DNA of 19,205 nt. It comes from an uncultured Collinsella sp. (GTDB lineage Bacteria; Actinomycetota; Coriobacteriia; Coriobacteriales; Coriobacteriaceae). Below, piece by piece: positions 7,462-14,808 of the stretch (within the stretch, counting starts at the first letter, position 1; every line of letters starts with the position of its first letter). A program made the translations under genes and the position numbers. The DNA is taken from assembly GCA_900550835.1 (NCBI GenBank), contig URTP01000021.1, positions 1 to 19,205 of the forward strand, in the 5' to 3' direction. The notes beneath the pieces are model-generated. The model saw only the letters and a list, made by a program, of their open reading frames with translations. It had not been told where the DNA came from and did no database searches.

Positions 7462-8838
7462 ATGGCAGAAGAAACGACCGCCGCTGTTGAGGAGGAGCGT
7501 GAGCTTGCCTCGCAGCCGATTCCCGGCCTGGTGCGCAAGTACACCATCATCACCGGCCAGGGTATGCTCGCCCAGATTATCATGGTGGTCCTTGAGGGCC
7601 TCGTGATGGGTTGGGGCCTGGGTGCACACGGCCTGGCCTGTGTTTCGATCATCATGTCGGTCGAGTACATTAACCTGGCCTTTGGCAACCTGTTTGGCAC
7701 CGGCGTGCCCGCCGTGGTGGGCAACCTTTTGGGTGCCGGCGACATTAAGGGCGCCAGCAAGGCGTTTAGCCAGGGTTTTTGGCTTACCACGATTGTGAGT
7801 GTGCTGCTTGCTGTGGTGATGGCTGTGTTTACCGAGCCCATCTGCGCATTCTTCGGCGCCACGCCCGACATCATGGCCGATACCGTTGCCGGCGTGCGCA
7901 CCTTCTCCGTGCTGCTGCCGCTCACGGTCATTGGTCAGATGGTCACCGCCGTCATGCGTGTGGACGAGAAGGTTCAGATCCAGGCCAACCTCATGACCGT
8001 GTCTGCCATCGTCGCTATCTGCTGGCTTGCGCTTTCCACGTTTGTGCTCAAGCTTGGCGTTATGGGAGCTGGCGTGTACTACGGTCTTTCCATCGGTATC
8101 TGGGCCATCGGTATCTTCTGGTTCATCGGCGGTAAGAAGTCGCAGCTCCAGATCAGCGCCGCCGACCTCAAACTCGACATGGCCATCTGCGGCCAGATCA
8201 TCAAGATTGGTTTCCCGTTCTTTTTGGTGCAAGCTGCCACGTTCATCTTCAACACCGTTGCCAACTCGTTGCTTGGCCAGCTCGGCGGCGACATGGGTTC
8301 GCTCTACATCGCGGCCTTTGGTGTGATCAACGGCTACATCCTCTACATTACCATGATGGTCGCCCAGTGCTTCTCGTACGGCCTGCAGCCCATTGCCGCC
8401 TTCAACGCCGGCGCCAAGGCGTGGGCGCGCCTCAAGGAAACGCTCTCCTGCACGCTTAAGTACCAGGTCGTGACGCTTGCTGCGGTGTCTGCTGTGCTAT
8501 GGGTGGCCGCAACGCCGGTCTGCGCCTTTTTTGCTGGTAGCGACCCGGCGCTCGTCGAGGTTGCCGCCAACGCCACGCGCATCGTTATCCTGGCCGTGGC
8601 CCTGGGCTATCTTGCCATGACCATGTCGATGTACTTCCAGGCGGTTGAGAAGGTGGGTATCGCCACGTTCACCGGTCTGCTCCGCTACGTGATCTGCTCC
8701 GTGCCGCTTATGTACCTGCTTGGCAACATGATGGGCGTTCAGGGTGTCTGGTTTGCCTTGGTGGCGGCTGACGCCATCACTGGTCTTATCTCCATCGCCC
8801 TCGCCGTCCGCGAATCCAAGCGACTTGCCACGCTCTAG
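7462..8838 (+). CDS. MATE-family multidrug/toxin efflux transporter
   Basis: 458-residue membrane protein with about 12 hydrophobic helices in two similar halves, the MATE family pattern (cation-coupled efflux). Recognisable parts include the early PGLVRKYTIITGQGM segment, GTGVPAVVGNLLGAGD (helix 2 region) and its second-half counterpart around QCFSYGLQPIAAFNAGA. The ATG at 7462 follows AAAGGGGAG; an earlier in-frame start at 7405 would add 19 residues of low-complexity leader and is unlikely. It lies 96 bases after the amidohydrolase on the same strand, with a short stem TGGGCGG/CCGCCCA between, so co-transcription is likely. The exported compound is unknown; export of the amidohydrolase product is one guess. 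Confidence 0.9.
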   Translation: MAEETTAAVEEERELASQPIPGLVRKYTIITGQGMLAQIIMVVLEGLVMGWGLGAHGLACVSIIMSVEYINLAFGNLFGTGVPAVVGNLLGAGDIKGASKAFSQGFWLTTIVSVLLAVVMAVFTEPICAFFGATPDIMADTVAGVRTFSVLLPLTVIGQMVTAVMRVDEKVQIQANLMTVSAIVAICWLALSTFVLKLGVMGAGVYYGLSIGIWAIGIFWFIGGKKSQLQISAADLKLDMAICGQIIKIGFPFFLVQAATFIFNTVANSLLGQLGGDMGSLYIAAFGVINGYILYITMMVAQCFSYGLQPIAAFNAGAKAWARLKETLSCTLKYQVVTLAAVSAVLWVAATPVCAFFAGSDPALVEVAANATRIVILAVALGYLAMTMSMYFQAVEKVGIATFTGLLRYVICSVPLMYLLGNMMGVQGVWFALVAADAITGLISIALAVRESKRLATL

Positions 8839-8887
8839 ACTCGGGCACGGCCAGCCCGCGATAGTCGAATAAGTCAACTCGCCTGCA

Positions 8888-8934
8888 AGCCACCACAATG
8901 GGGACAGTTCCCATTGTGGTGGCTATTGTTATTT
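8888..8934. repeat. perfect 15-bp palindrome with GACAGTT loop; may act as terminator
   Basis: Arms AGCCACCACAATGGG (8888-8902) and the exact complement at 8910-8924 flank the 7-base loop GACAGTT. ATTGTTATTT follows, a weak U-rich tail, so it may end the MATE transcript. The GGGGACAGTT core resembles those of the palindromes near 4.04 and 15.95 kb, while the arms are unrelated. Confidence 0.75.
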
Positions 8935-8978
8935 AGGGTCTGAGATTTCGGCTCTATAAATAACGTTTTTGAACTGGG

Positions 8979-9070
8979 CTACTAAAAGATTGTGGAAAAC
9001 ACTACTACAAGATTATGGAAAACGCTACTGCAAGATTATGGCAAATGATACTATACGATTATGGTAACAG
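8979..9070. repeat. four tandem 23-bp direct repeats upstream of the AAA ATPase
   Basis: Units at 8979-9001, 9002-9024, 9025-9047 and 9048-9070 share the pattern CTACTNNAAGATTATGG followed by RAAA-like bases; the last unit is the most diverged. The array ends 19 bases before the ATG at 9090. A 23-bp head-to-tail period before a gene whose product carries a winged-helix segment suggests operator iterons for autoregulation. An ATG inside the array (9015) gives an in-frame extension of the ORF but has no ribosome site. Confidence 0.8.
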
Positions 9071-9089
9071 CGTTATAAGGGGCGTTGAT

Positions 9090-10259
9090 ATGGCCGAGTA
9101 CATTAACAGGGATTTGCATGAGTTGCTCATTCGCATGGCGGGTTGGTTTCCTGTTGTGTCGTTGACGGGGCCTAGGCAGAGCGGTAAGTCTACGCTGGTT
9201 AGGCATGCCTTTCCCGACTATTCCTATGTCACGCTTGAGGACCCCCAAACGAGGCGCGCGGCCTTGGAGGATCCGGTGAGTTTTATCCGCAACCGAAAGG
9301 GCGGACTCATCATCGATGAGGCGCAATACGCCCCGGATTTGTTCTCGATGATTCAGGTTGTTTCGGATGAGCGGGGAGACGCCGGTCAATACATCCTTAC
9401 GGGATCGCAAAACTTTTTGATGATGAAAAGCATCGGCCAGTCTCTTGCCGGGCGAGTCGGGATCTTAAAATTGCTGCCATTTTCGTTTCGAGAAGCGGAG
9501 AGGGGCCAGCAGGGGCAGTTGGAAGTGGATTTGTTTGCGCTCGAAGGGGGATACCCTCGCCTGCGTTCCGCCGGAATGCCGTCCTCGGTTTATTTCCCCA
9601 GCTATATTGATACCTATGTTGAGCGCGATGTTGTGGGCTTGCTTGACGTGCGCAATAAAGCGGAGTTTCATAAGTTTCTGTCCATAATTGCCCAGAGCGC
9701 CGGTGCTCTCATTAATATATCTTCGCTTTCTCGAGATACGGGTGTGAACGTATCGACCATTAAAAGCTGGTTGTCTATCCTGGAGCAGAGCTACCTGACG
9801 TTTTCACTGCAGCCCTATTATGCAAATGCCAGGAAACGTTTGACTAAAACGCCCAAGCTTTATTTTTACGACACGGGGCTGCTCTGCTACTTGCTCAAAA
9901 TTGGATCACTGGAGCAACTTTTGGAGAGCTCTTATCTGGGGGCAGTTTTCGAAAACCTCATCGTTTCCGAAACGGCGAAGAGCCATCTCAACGTGGGCGA
10001 GAATCCCGAGTTGTATTTCTATAGGGACGACGGCAAGCGAGAAATCGATTTGCTCGACTGCACAAACTCAGGGAGTCCCAAGGCTATCGAAATAAAATCA
10101 TCCAGAACGTATCACGATAAGTACGCCCGCCATTTACGGGCTGTATGCGATGAGATCGACATTGCAAAAGATGCGCGCTATGTTGTGGCCCGCGTGGATT
10201 CAACGTATGAGTCGAAAGACTGTAGCGTGGTCTCGGCGCGTGATTGGCTTTTGCGATAA
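9090..10259 (+). CDS. AAA ATPase with DUF4143 C-terminal domain
   Basis: 389 residues in the AAA_14/DUF4143 family. Walker A is GPRQSGKST at 27-35, Walker B LIIDEAQ at about 73-79, and sensor-1 ILTGSQ at about 102-107. A helix-turn-helix-like stretch (ISSLSRDTGVNVSTIKSWLSILE) follows in the middle. The C-terminal part contains REIDLLD and, downstream, AIEIKSS, which resembles a PD-(D/E)XK nuclease-like core. The ATG at 9090 has AAGGGG seven bases upstream. The family is widespread and poorly understood; members are often single, strain-variable genes. It appears to be a solitary unit with its own repeat array upstream and a terminator downstream. Lower GC and ATA/AAA-rich stretches compared with neighbours hint at acquisition by transfer. 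Confidence 0.88.
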   Translation: MAEYINRDLHELLIRMAGWFPVVSLTGPRQSGKSTLVRHAFPDYSYVTLEDPQTRRAALEDPVSFIRNRKGGLIIDEAQYAPDLFSMIQVVSDERGDAGQYILTGSQNFLMMKSIGQSLAGRVGILKLLPFSFREAERGQQGQLEVDLFALEGGYPRLRSAGMPSSVYFPSYIDTYVERDVVGLLDVRNKAEFHKFLSIIAQSAGALINISSLSRDTGVNVSTIKSWLSILEQSYLTFSLQPYYANARKRLTKTPKLYFYDTGLLCYLLKIGSLEQLLESSYLGAVFENLIVSETAKSHLNVGENPELYFYRDDGKREIDLLDCTNSGSPKAIEIKSSRTYHDKYARHLRAVCDEIDIAKDARYVVARVDSTYESKDCSVVSARDWLLR

Positions 10260-10277
10260 CAAGTTCGGCGTATTAAC

Positions 10278-10320
10278 AACTGCCGCGAAGAGGATCGGAC
10301 CCCTTTCGCGGCGGTTTTTT
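10278..10320 (+). terminator. intrinsic terminator of the AAA ATPase gene
   Basis: Twelve-bp arms AACTGCCGCGAA (10278-10289) and TTCGCGGCGGTT (10305-10316), with one wobble pair and a 15-base loop, run into TTTTTT, 19 bases after the stop codon. Confidence 0.8.
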
Positions 10321-10343
10321 GCCGATCCGGTGCGCCTCAGATG

Positions 10344-10464
10344 CAAGTGAGTAGGCTTTTTTGGATCTGTCGAGCACACCGCGACAAACGCTAAATAAAA
10401 CCGCAGGTCAGAGCTGTGGCGTTTTGGAGTGTGCTCGGCCTCCTGCAAAAGGTCTACTCACTTG
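10344..10464. repeat. 121-base nested inverted-repeat element
   Basis: Three nested complementary pairs share one axis: CAAGTGAGTAG (10344-10354) with CTACTCACTTG (10454-10464), CGAGCACAC (10371-10379) with GTGTGCTCG (10429-10437), and AAACGC (10386-10391) with GCGTTT (10419-10424). The whole could fold into one long interrupted stem. There is no coding potential. It is probably a dispersed MITE- or REP-like element or a structured RNA. Confidence 0.65.
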
Positions 10465-10517
10465 GTTTTTCGGCGAGAAGGCCGCCGCAAGGGCAAGCAG
10501 CTCTCCTCACGGCGGTT

Positions 10518-10556
10518 GGCGTTTGCCCAGATAAAACCTGCCAAAATAAACCTGTC
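10518..10556 (-). repeat. 39-bp dispersed repeat, half of a palindrome (copy 1)
   Basis: Read on the minus strand, this 39-base stretch starts GACAGGTTTATTTTGG and ends AAACGCC. It matches 15954-15992 (plus strand) at 37 of 39 positions. The copy at 15.95 kb is a full palindrome; this one lacks the matching left arm. Confidence 0.75.
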
Positions 10557-10599
10557 TACTCTTTGAGCCAGAGCCGACACTAATTCAAATGGCGAAATC

Positions 10600-10634
10600 A
10601 AAGGGCGTTCTCTGCATGGAGGGCGCCCTTTTTT
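10600..10634. terminator. terminator adjacent to the LuxR-type gene stop
   Basis: Stem AAAGGGCG/CGCCCTTT (10600-10607, 10624-10631) is followed by T on the plus strand and overlaps the stop codon of the minus-strand regulator. On the minus strand the U-tract is weaker (TTTGATTT). It probably works in both directions. Confidence 0.6.
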
Positions 10635-11436
10635 ATCGCGGGATGTTTTGCGTGGCAGTCATGAGGCCCAGGCGGTTGCTGACGCCGAGCTTGCGATAGA
10701 TGGCGTTGACATGCTTCTTGACGGTTGACTCGCTTATGAATAGCTCGTTTGCCATCTGTTTGTTCGTTTTGCCGTCGAGCATGAGCCGCATGACTTCGGC
10801 TTCGCGCGGTTGGATATTGTGTTCTGTAATGAAAGCATTTAGCTGGTTTGTGTCTTCTGTCTGGGTGAGTTTAATGCCCCGAGGATAGAGGTTGGCGAGC
10901 GCGAGGCTCGCGTGCCGAGCGACTTCGAGCAGGATTGCGAGCTCGGTGTCGGTGAAGTCTCCGGCCGTGCGTTCACGAAACAGGGTGATGCTTCCTAGCG
11001 GGCTGTCGTTGTGCGCGAGCGTGGCCGTACAGCCAAAGTAGACGCCCTGCGGTTCCATCCATTTGCGATAGATGGGCGTGGCATCGCGTCGCTCGACGTC
11101 GACGAGGTCGAGGTCGCGGTAGACGCCGACCTTATGTAAGTCAAAGCTCCATGTTGTATAGTCCATCGCGGCGTAGCGGTTGTAGTAGTCGCTCAGTGCG
11201 CGGTCGTCCATTCCGCTGCTTGCGGGGTGGACGTAGCGTGGGGCATCACTGCCCGCCGCCTCGATCAGGTCGAACATGGCGATCCGATGGGGCACGAGCC
11301 CTGTCGTTCCCTCGAGGGTCTCCTTTTGCAGCTTATCGACACCGTGTGATGCGTGGATTGCAAGCGCGAGCTCGTTGAGAGCAGTCCAGGTCGTACTGTC
11401 CAACTCAATAGTCTGCTGTTTATTGCATGGGGGCAT
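10633..11436 (-). CDS. soluble LuxR-family regulator with GAF-like sensor domain
   Basis: 267 residues. The N-terminal ~200 residues form a cytoplasmic sensor domain with GAF-like character near the end (SITLFRERTAGDFTDTE, then LLEVARHASLALANLY). Residues 208-267 are a LuxR-type helix-turn-helix (IQPREAEVMRLMLDGKTNKQ, then FISESTVKKHVNAIYRKLG). The start chosen is the ATG at 11436 with GGAAAGGA upstream; the ORF reaches back to 11472 but that ATG has no ribosome site. It is divergent from the second agmatine deiminase with 178 bases between the starts, the classical layout of a regulator and its target. Agmatine or a derivative as the effector is inferred. It differs entirely in its sensor part from the membrane regulator at 4429. 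Confidence 0.88.
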   Translation of the reverse strand: MPPCNKQQTIELDSTTWTALNELALAIHASHGVDKLQKETLEGTTGLVPHRIAMFDLIEAAGSDAPRYVHPASSGMDDRALSDYYNRYAAMDYTTWSFDLHKVGVYRDLDLVDVERRDATPIYRKWMEPQGVYFGCTATLAHNDSPLGSITLFRERTAGDFTDTELAILLEVARHASLALANLYPRGIKLTQTEDTNQLNAFITEHNIQPREAEVMRLMLDGKTNKQMANELFISESTVKKHVNAIYRKLGVSNRLGLMTATQNIPR

Positions 11437-11498
11437 AGGGCATCCTTTCCATTGTGGAACCCAGTATGTCATGTTCTCGGCCTGAATAGAACTTTAGG

Positions 11499-11527
11499 TC
11501 AGCGAATGGTATACCGTCGGTCGCTGA
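11499..11527. promoter_or_regulatory. candidate operator in the divergent luxR-aguA promoter region
   Basis: An inverted repeat TCAGCGA (11499-11505) / TCGCTGA (11521-11527) encloses the perfect palindrome GGTATACC (11508-11515). It lies midway between the two divergent starts (11436 and 11615). TATACC inside it could serve as a -10 box, but no good -35 was found. Confidence 0.45.
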
Positions 11528-11614
11528 AAGGGGCTCGAGGGACCATTGAGAACATCTCGGTGCGGCCGCATCATGGTCTCGTCAAGCAAAAGCACCGAGA
11601 TTTAGGAGCTTGAA

Positions 11615-12736
11615 ATGAAGACCATTTACGAGAGCGAGTCTACGCCAAAGAAGGACGGATTCTACATGCCCGGCGAGTACGAAGAGCAGGAGCGCACCTG
11701 GATTTTGTGGCCGCATCGCTCGGATGTGTGGCGCTGTGGTGCCAAGCCGGCGCAAAAGGTCTTTACCGAGATTATTAAGACCGTTGCACGCTTCCAGCCC
11801 ATCACCGTTGGTGTCAATGCCGAGGATTTCCCTGCGGTGTGCGAGATTTTCGATGGCGTTGAGAACGTGCGCGTGATTCATATGGAGTACAACGACTCCT
11901 GGATCCGCGACCCCGGCCCGGCGTTTCTTGTCAACGACAAGGGCGACGTGGCACTCTCGCACTTCCACTTTAACGCGTATGGCGGCTTTATCGACGGTCT
12001 GTATTTCCCGTGGGACAAGGATGCGAGTATCGGCTTGCAGGTGGCACAGCTCGAGCAGGTTAACCGCTATCGTCCCGAGGATTATATCCTCGAGGGTGGC
12101 TCGTTTAACTGCGACGGCCAGGGCACCGTGGTGACCACCGAGATGTGCCTGCTCAATGAGGACCGCAACCCCCAGTACACCAAGGAGCAGATCGAGGAGA
12201 AGCTTGCCGAGTACCTGGGCATCGAGAAGGTCATTTGGATCAAGGATGGCATCGACCCGTTTGAGACCAACGGGCACGTGGACGACGTCGCATGCTTTAG
12301 TGCGCCCGGCGAGGTCTGCTGCATGTGGACCGATGATCCCAACCATAAGTTCTACAAGGAGTGCCAAGAGGCGTATAAGACGCTTTCCGAGACGACGGAT
12401 GCCCGTGGCCGCAAGCTCAAGATCCACAAGGTGATTATGCCTGCGACCTCGGTATATATGACCGAAGAGGAGGCCAGCACGATTGACCCCGTCGAGGGCG
12501 TGCTGCCGCGTACCCCCGAGGACGCCTTTGAGCCCAGCTACCTCAACTTCTTGCCCATCAACGGGGCGGTGCTGGTGCCACAGTTCGGCGATCCCAATGA
12601 CGCCCAGGCGCTCAAGGATATCCAGGCTGCTTATCCGGACCGTGAAGTCATCGGTATCATGACTCGCGAGGTTATTTACGGCGGCGGCAACATTCACTGC
12701 ATCACCCAGCAGCAGCCCAAGGCGCGCTGTAAATAG
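11615..12736 (+). CDS. aguA: agmatine deiminase (second copy)
   Basis: 373-residue agmatine deiminase producing N-carbamoylputrescine. The catalytic residues line up with the first copy: Asp99 (WIRD), His221 and Asp223 (GHVDD), Cys362 (GGGNIHCITQQ). The ATG at 11615 has AGGAG six bases upstream. It has the codon habit of the window core, so it is the native-looking copy. It is divergent from the GAF/LuxR-type regulator and followed by a strong terminator, so it is monocistronic: no transporter, carbamoyltransferase or carbamate kinase is attached, unlike classical aguBDAC operons. The AguD-like permease at 2663 is the likely uptake partner in trans. Two extra residues near the N-terminus and a basic KARCK tail account for most of the length difference from copy one. 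Confidence 0.95.
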   Translation: MKTIYESESTPKKDGFYMPGEYEEQERTWILWPHRSDVWRCGAKPAQKVFTEIIKTVARFQPITVGVNAEDFPAVCEIFDGVENVRVIHMEYNDSWIRDPGPAFLVNDKGDVALSHFHFNAYGGFIDGLYFPWDKDASIGLQVAQLEQVNRYRPEDYILEGGSFNCDGQGTVVTTEMCLLNEDRNPQYTKEQIEEKLAEYLGIEKVIWIKDGIDPFETNGHVDDVACFSAPGEVCCMWTDDPNHKFYKECQEAYKTLSETTDARGRKLKIHKVIMPATSVYMTEEEASTIDPVEGVLPRTPEDAFEPSYLNFLPINGAVLVPQFGDPNDAQALKDIQAAYPDREVIGIMTREVIYGGGNIHCITQQQPKARCK

Positions 12737-12774
12737 CAGTTCCATGGTGAACAGTGCTTGATTGTCCGCACGCG

Positions 12775-12809
12775 AAAGTCCGCCGACTTCAATGGTCGGC
12801 GGACTTTTT
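12775..12809 (+). terminator. intrinsic terminator after aguA copy 2
   Basis: Perfect 13-bp stem AAAGTCCGCCGAC / GTCGGCGGACTTT (12775-12787, 12795-12807) with a 7-base loop, continuing into TTTTT, 39 bases after the stop. Confidence 0.9.
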
Positions 12810-12895
12810 GTGTGGTGGTTTCAGCTGAACGGCGGGCCGTGCGGCTTGGGTGTGCGGGCACACAATCTGGGGAAACCAAACAGATTGGGGGCTTG

Positions 12896-13067
12896 TATAA
12901 TCGATTCGAAGGGAAACGTGCGACCCGAGGGCATGTTTAACAGGGCGCATCTGGCTCCCGAATCCCAGCGCGCATACGATACGCTGCTCGAGTGCGTGCT
13001 CAACGGGCAGAAGGACTGCGAGGTTTCGGCGCGTGCGGGTATGGATACGATCAAGGCGCTCGTATAG
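12896..13067 (+). other. possible small ORF or gene remnant with TATAAT box
   Basis: A consensus TATAAT lies at 12896-12901 but has no matching -35 element. Downstream, ATG 12933 opens a 44-codon frame (MFNRAHLAPESQRAYDTLLE, ending GMDTIKALV) that stops at 13067, with only a weak GAGGG ribosome site. I do not recognise the product with any confidence; the end faintly resembles the C-terminal helix of dehydrogenase-type proteins. It could equally be a remnant next to the broken kinase that follows. Confidence 0.25.
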
Positions 13068-13080
13068 CTTTGCGCTTTCG

Positions 13081-13637
13081 GATGTGACACATAGGACTGC
13101 ATGCGCCGCTCCCGGCTATATTGCCTTCGAGTGCTTTAACTCATGGAGATAGCCGGCATCAGCGATTTCGAGAGCTTGGCGGCGTCCACGAATGCCCCCG
13201 TGTTTACGCCTCAGACGGATGACTTTGGACTCGCGGTCCATATCTTTAAGATGCTCAACCGCGGAATACACCCATACGCTTCTGGTGAGCTGGACTTGGA
13301 CATATTTGACCTGGACGACGATGACATTCCGCCTGCACCATTGATAAACAGCTGCGTGTGTAATGGGCACAGCCCGTTTGTGGGGACGTTGGTCGGATAC
13401 GTTGTCCCAAAGTACGCTCTTGAGCTCGATGATTTTAGCGGCCTTATGGGCGAGGCACTCCGTCGATCGCTGTATGGCAGGGCGGAGGAGCGTCTTGACG
13501 CACGCACATGGGCGCGCCTGCTCGACCGCTATCTATCCGAGACAGTTGTGTGCAAGCGTGGCCATCTCCACCACTCGTTACAGCACGAATGCCCTTGCTG
13601 CCGAGGAGAGCGCGCCTTGTTGACTCGTCTTGGTTGA
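13081..13637 (+). pseudogene. C-terminal remnant of a Ser/Thr protein kinase, frameshifted
   Basis: The open frame 13143-13637 encodes 164 residues. Its TDDFGLAVHIFKMLNRGIHPY stretch matches subdomain IX of bacterial Ser/Thr kinases of the YegI-like type, and its Cys-rich tail (VVCKRGHLHH, ECPCC) fits the end of that group. The preceding bases in another frame read CAPGYIAFECF, close to the kinase APE motif (PGYIAPE), so one frame change near 13140 splits it. The ATP-binding lobe and catalytic loop are absent upstream, where only a different short ORF is found. It is read as a decayed gene. A small stand-alone protein starting at 13143 is less likely because no ribosome site precedes that ATG. 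Confidence 0.6.
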
Positions 13638-13681
13638 TGGTTTGGGCCGTCTTGTGGAAAGCCCGTGAGGCGACATGCAAG

Positions 13682-14332
13682 TTAATCCTGCGTGTCGCCT
13701 CCGTACATATAGACGATAAATCCGTCGCCGGTGTCCTGGCTGTGATCCTCCAAGATGCGCTTCATGTTGAGGTGCTCGTAGAACTGCCAGTCGGAGTTGC
13801 AGTCGCTCATCAGGAAGAATTTGGTGCACCCGGCTTTGGCGAGTTCGGCGCGCGCAAGGTCGATGAGCGCATGGCCGAGCCCCTTGCCCTGCCATTCGGG
13901 CACGATGATGATCAGGTTGAGCTGGCCCTGGGCATATTCGTTGCCCGTGGCGGCAAAGCGGTCGGCTGTTGCCTTCTCGCGGCTATCGCCAAAGAGCGAG
14001 CCTTCGAGCTTGGCATCGGCGGTCTTTGCCATCTCGGTTGCCTGGGCGAACATCTCGTTGTAGCAGGGCTCCCACGTGGGATTGGTGCGTGGTTTGCCGT
14101 CTTCGGAGATGCCGATGCAGCAAGCGGCGATGATGCGGCCTTCAGCTTCGGCAACGAGCGCGATGGGGGAGCGCTGCAGCTGCATGGCGATGTTAAAGCG
14201 CGCACAGAAATCGGCGGCTTCGACGTCGCCTCGGTTGCGCAGCGTGTTGCACCACAGCTGGTTGTAGATGGCGGCGATGCCGGCCAGGTCATCGAGCGTG
14301 GCGGCACGCAGAGTTACGTTGTCAAGGCTCAT
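13682..14332 (-). CDS. GNAT-family N-acetyltransferase
   Basis: 216 residues. The acetyl-CoA-binding motif A is visible as VPEWQGKGLGHALIDLA (about 145-160), followed by the typical FLMSDCNSDWQFYEHLNMKR (motif B). The ATG at 14332 follows AAGGAG five bases upstream; an in-frame TTG 15 bases earlier overlaps that site and is not used. The central part (residues about 80-135) is longer than in a minimal GNAT. The substrate cannot be named. It is a single gene transcribed toward the broken kinase. Its stop region overlaps a GAGGCGACA/TGTCGCCTC stem (13667-13701) without a U-tract, which may act as a weak terminator or stabilise the 3' end. Confidence 0.85.
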   Translation of the reverse strand: MSLDNVTLRAATLDDLAGIAAIYNQLWCNTLRNRGDVEAADFCARFNIAMQLQRSPIALVAEAEGRIIAACCIGISEDGKPRTNPTWEPCYNEMFAQATEMAKTADAKLEGSLFGDSREKATADRFAATGNEYAQGQLNLIIIVPEWQGKGLGHALIDLARAELAKAGCTKFFLMSDCNSDWQFYEHLNMKRILEDHSQDTGDGFIVYMYGGDTQD

Positions 14333-14480
14333 GGGGGCTCCTTCCAAGTTGGGTCAGGCCACCCCTGAGTGTGACATGGACGCAGGACGGCCGCATCGAC
14401 CATTCGGCAGGCGAGCCTCGAATCCTCGGGGACGGAGGGTCCTAAGAAGGAATGAGGGCGGATTTTCGGACACTTGCTCG

Positions 14481-14548
14481 ATGAGAGTGGATAATCTCCC
14501 ACTTTTAGCGCTGGTATAGGCCAAAAACGGGAGATTATCCACTCTCAT
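14481..14548. repeat. palindromic repeat with 20-bp perfect arms
   Basis: Arms ATGAGAGTGGATAATCTCCC (14481-14500) and the exact complement (14529-14548) have a 28-base spacer. Both arms read outwards as MRVDNLP in one frame, which creates small spurious ORFs on both strands. It is most likely a mobile palindromic element rather than a gene. Confidence 0.75.
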
Positions 14549-14551
14549 TCT

Positions 14552-14613
14552 GGGTAGTCGTTGGGGACGTTCTTAAACGACCAGTCATTAAAGAACGTCC
14601 CCAATGACTACCC
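14552..14613. repeat. palindromic repeat with 23-bp arms and GGGGACGTTCTT core
   Basis: Arms 14552-14574 and 14591-14613 match at 22 of 23 positions (one G-T difference), spacer 16 bases. Each arm carries GGGGACGTTCTT. It directly abuts the previous palindrome, and further pieces (GGAACGTCCCT at 14652-14662, with CTGCCG on both sides) lie just after. This repeat cluster fills most of the gap 14333-14808 between the GNAT and DAHP synthase genes. Confidence 0.75.
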
Positions 14614-14733
14614 CAAGGAACATCCCAGACTGCCGGCAGAAAAGGAACGTCCCTAACTGCCGCATCCGGAGTAAGACAACGCCGCAGGCAGAGGACCGAC
14701 AGCGAGTGGGGCTCATTTGAGGCAAGGTGACGT

Positions 14734-14769
14734 GAAACGAAAGGGCGCTGACCTTCTGGTCGCGCCCTT
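14734..14769 (-). terminator. intrinsic terminator of the DAHP synthase gene
   Basis: On the minus strand, AAGGGCGC...GCGCCCTT (14762-14769 with 14741-14748) plus inner ACC/GGT pairs form a stem followed by TCGTTTC. It lies 40 bases past the stop codon. Confidence 0.7.
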
Positions 14770-14808
14770 GAAGTTGAACGTCAGATTGTCCAAATGCGGC
14801 CCGCGTAA

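Noticed and set aside
4032..9070. CRISPR-like array among the short repeats
   Set aside because: The 23-bp units at 8979-9070 are contiguous with no spacers, and the other repeats are single palindromes.
14400..14450. tRNA-like string CCTCGAATCCTCGG
   Set aside because: No acceptor stem or D/anticodon arms could be built around it.
14354..14548. 64-codon minus-strand ORF starting MRVDNLP
   Set aside because: Start codon and N-terminus are one arm of a 20-bp palindrome, and the other strand gives the same start; best explained as a repeat.
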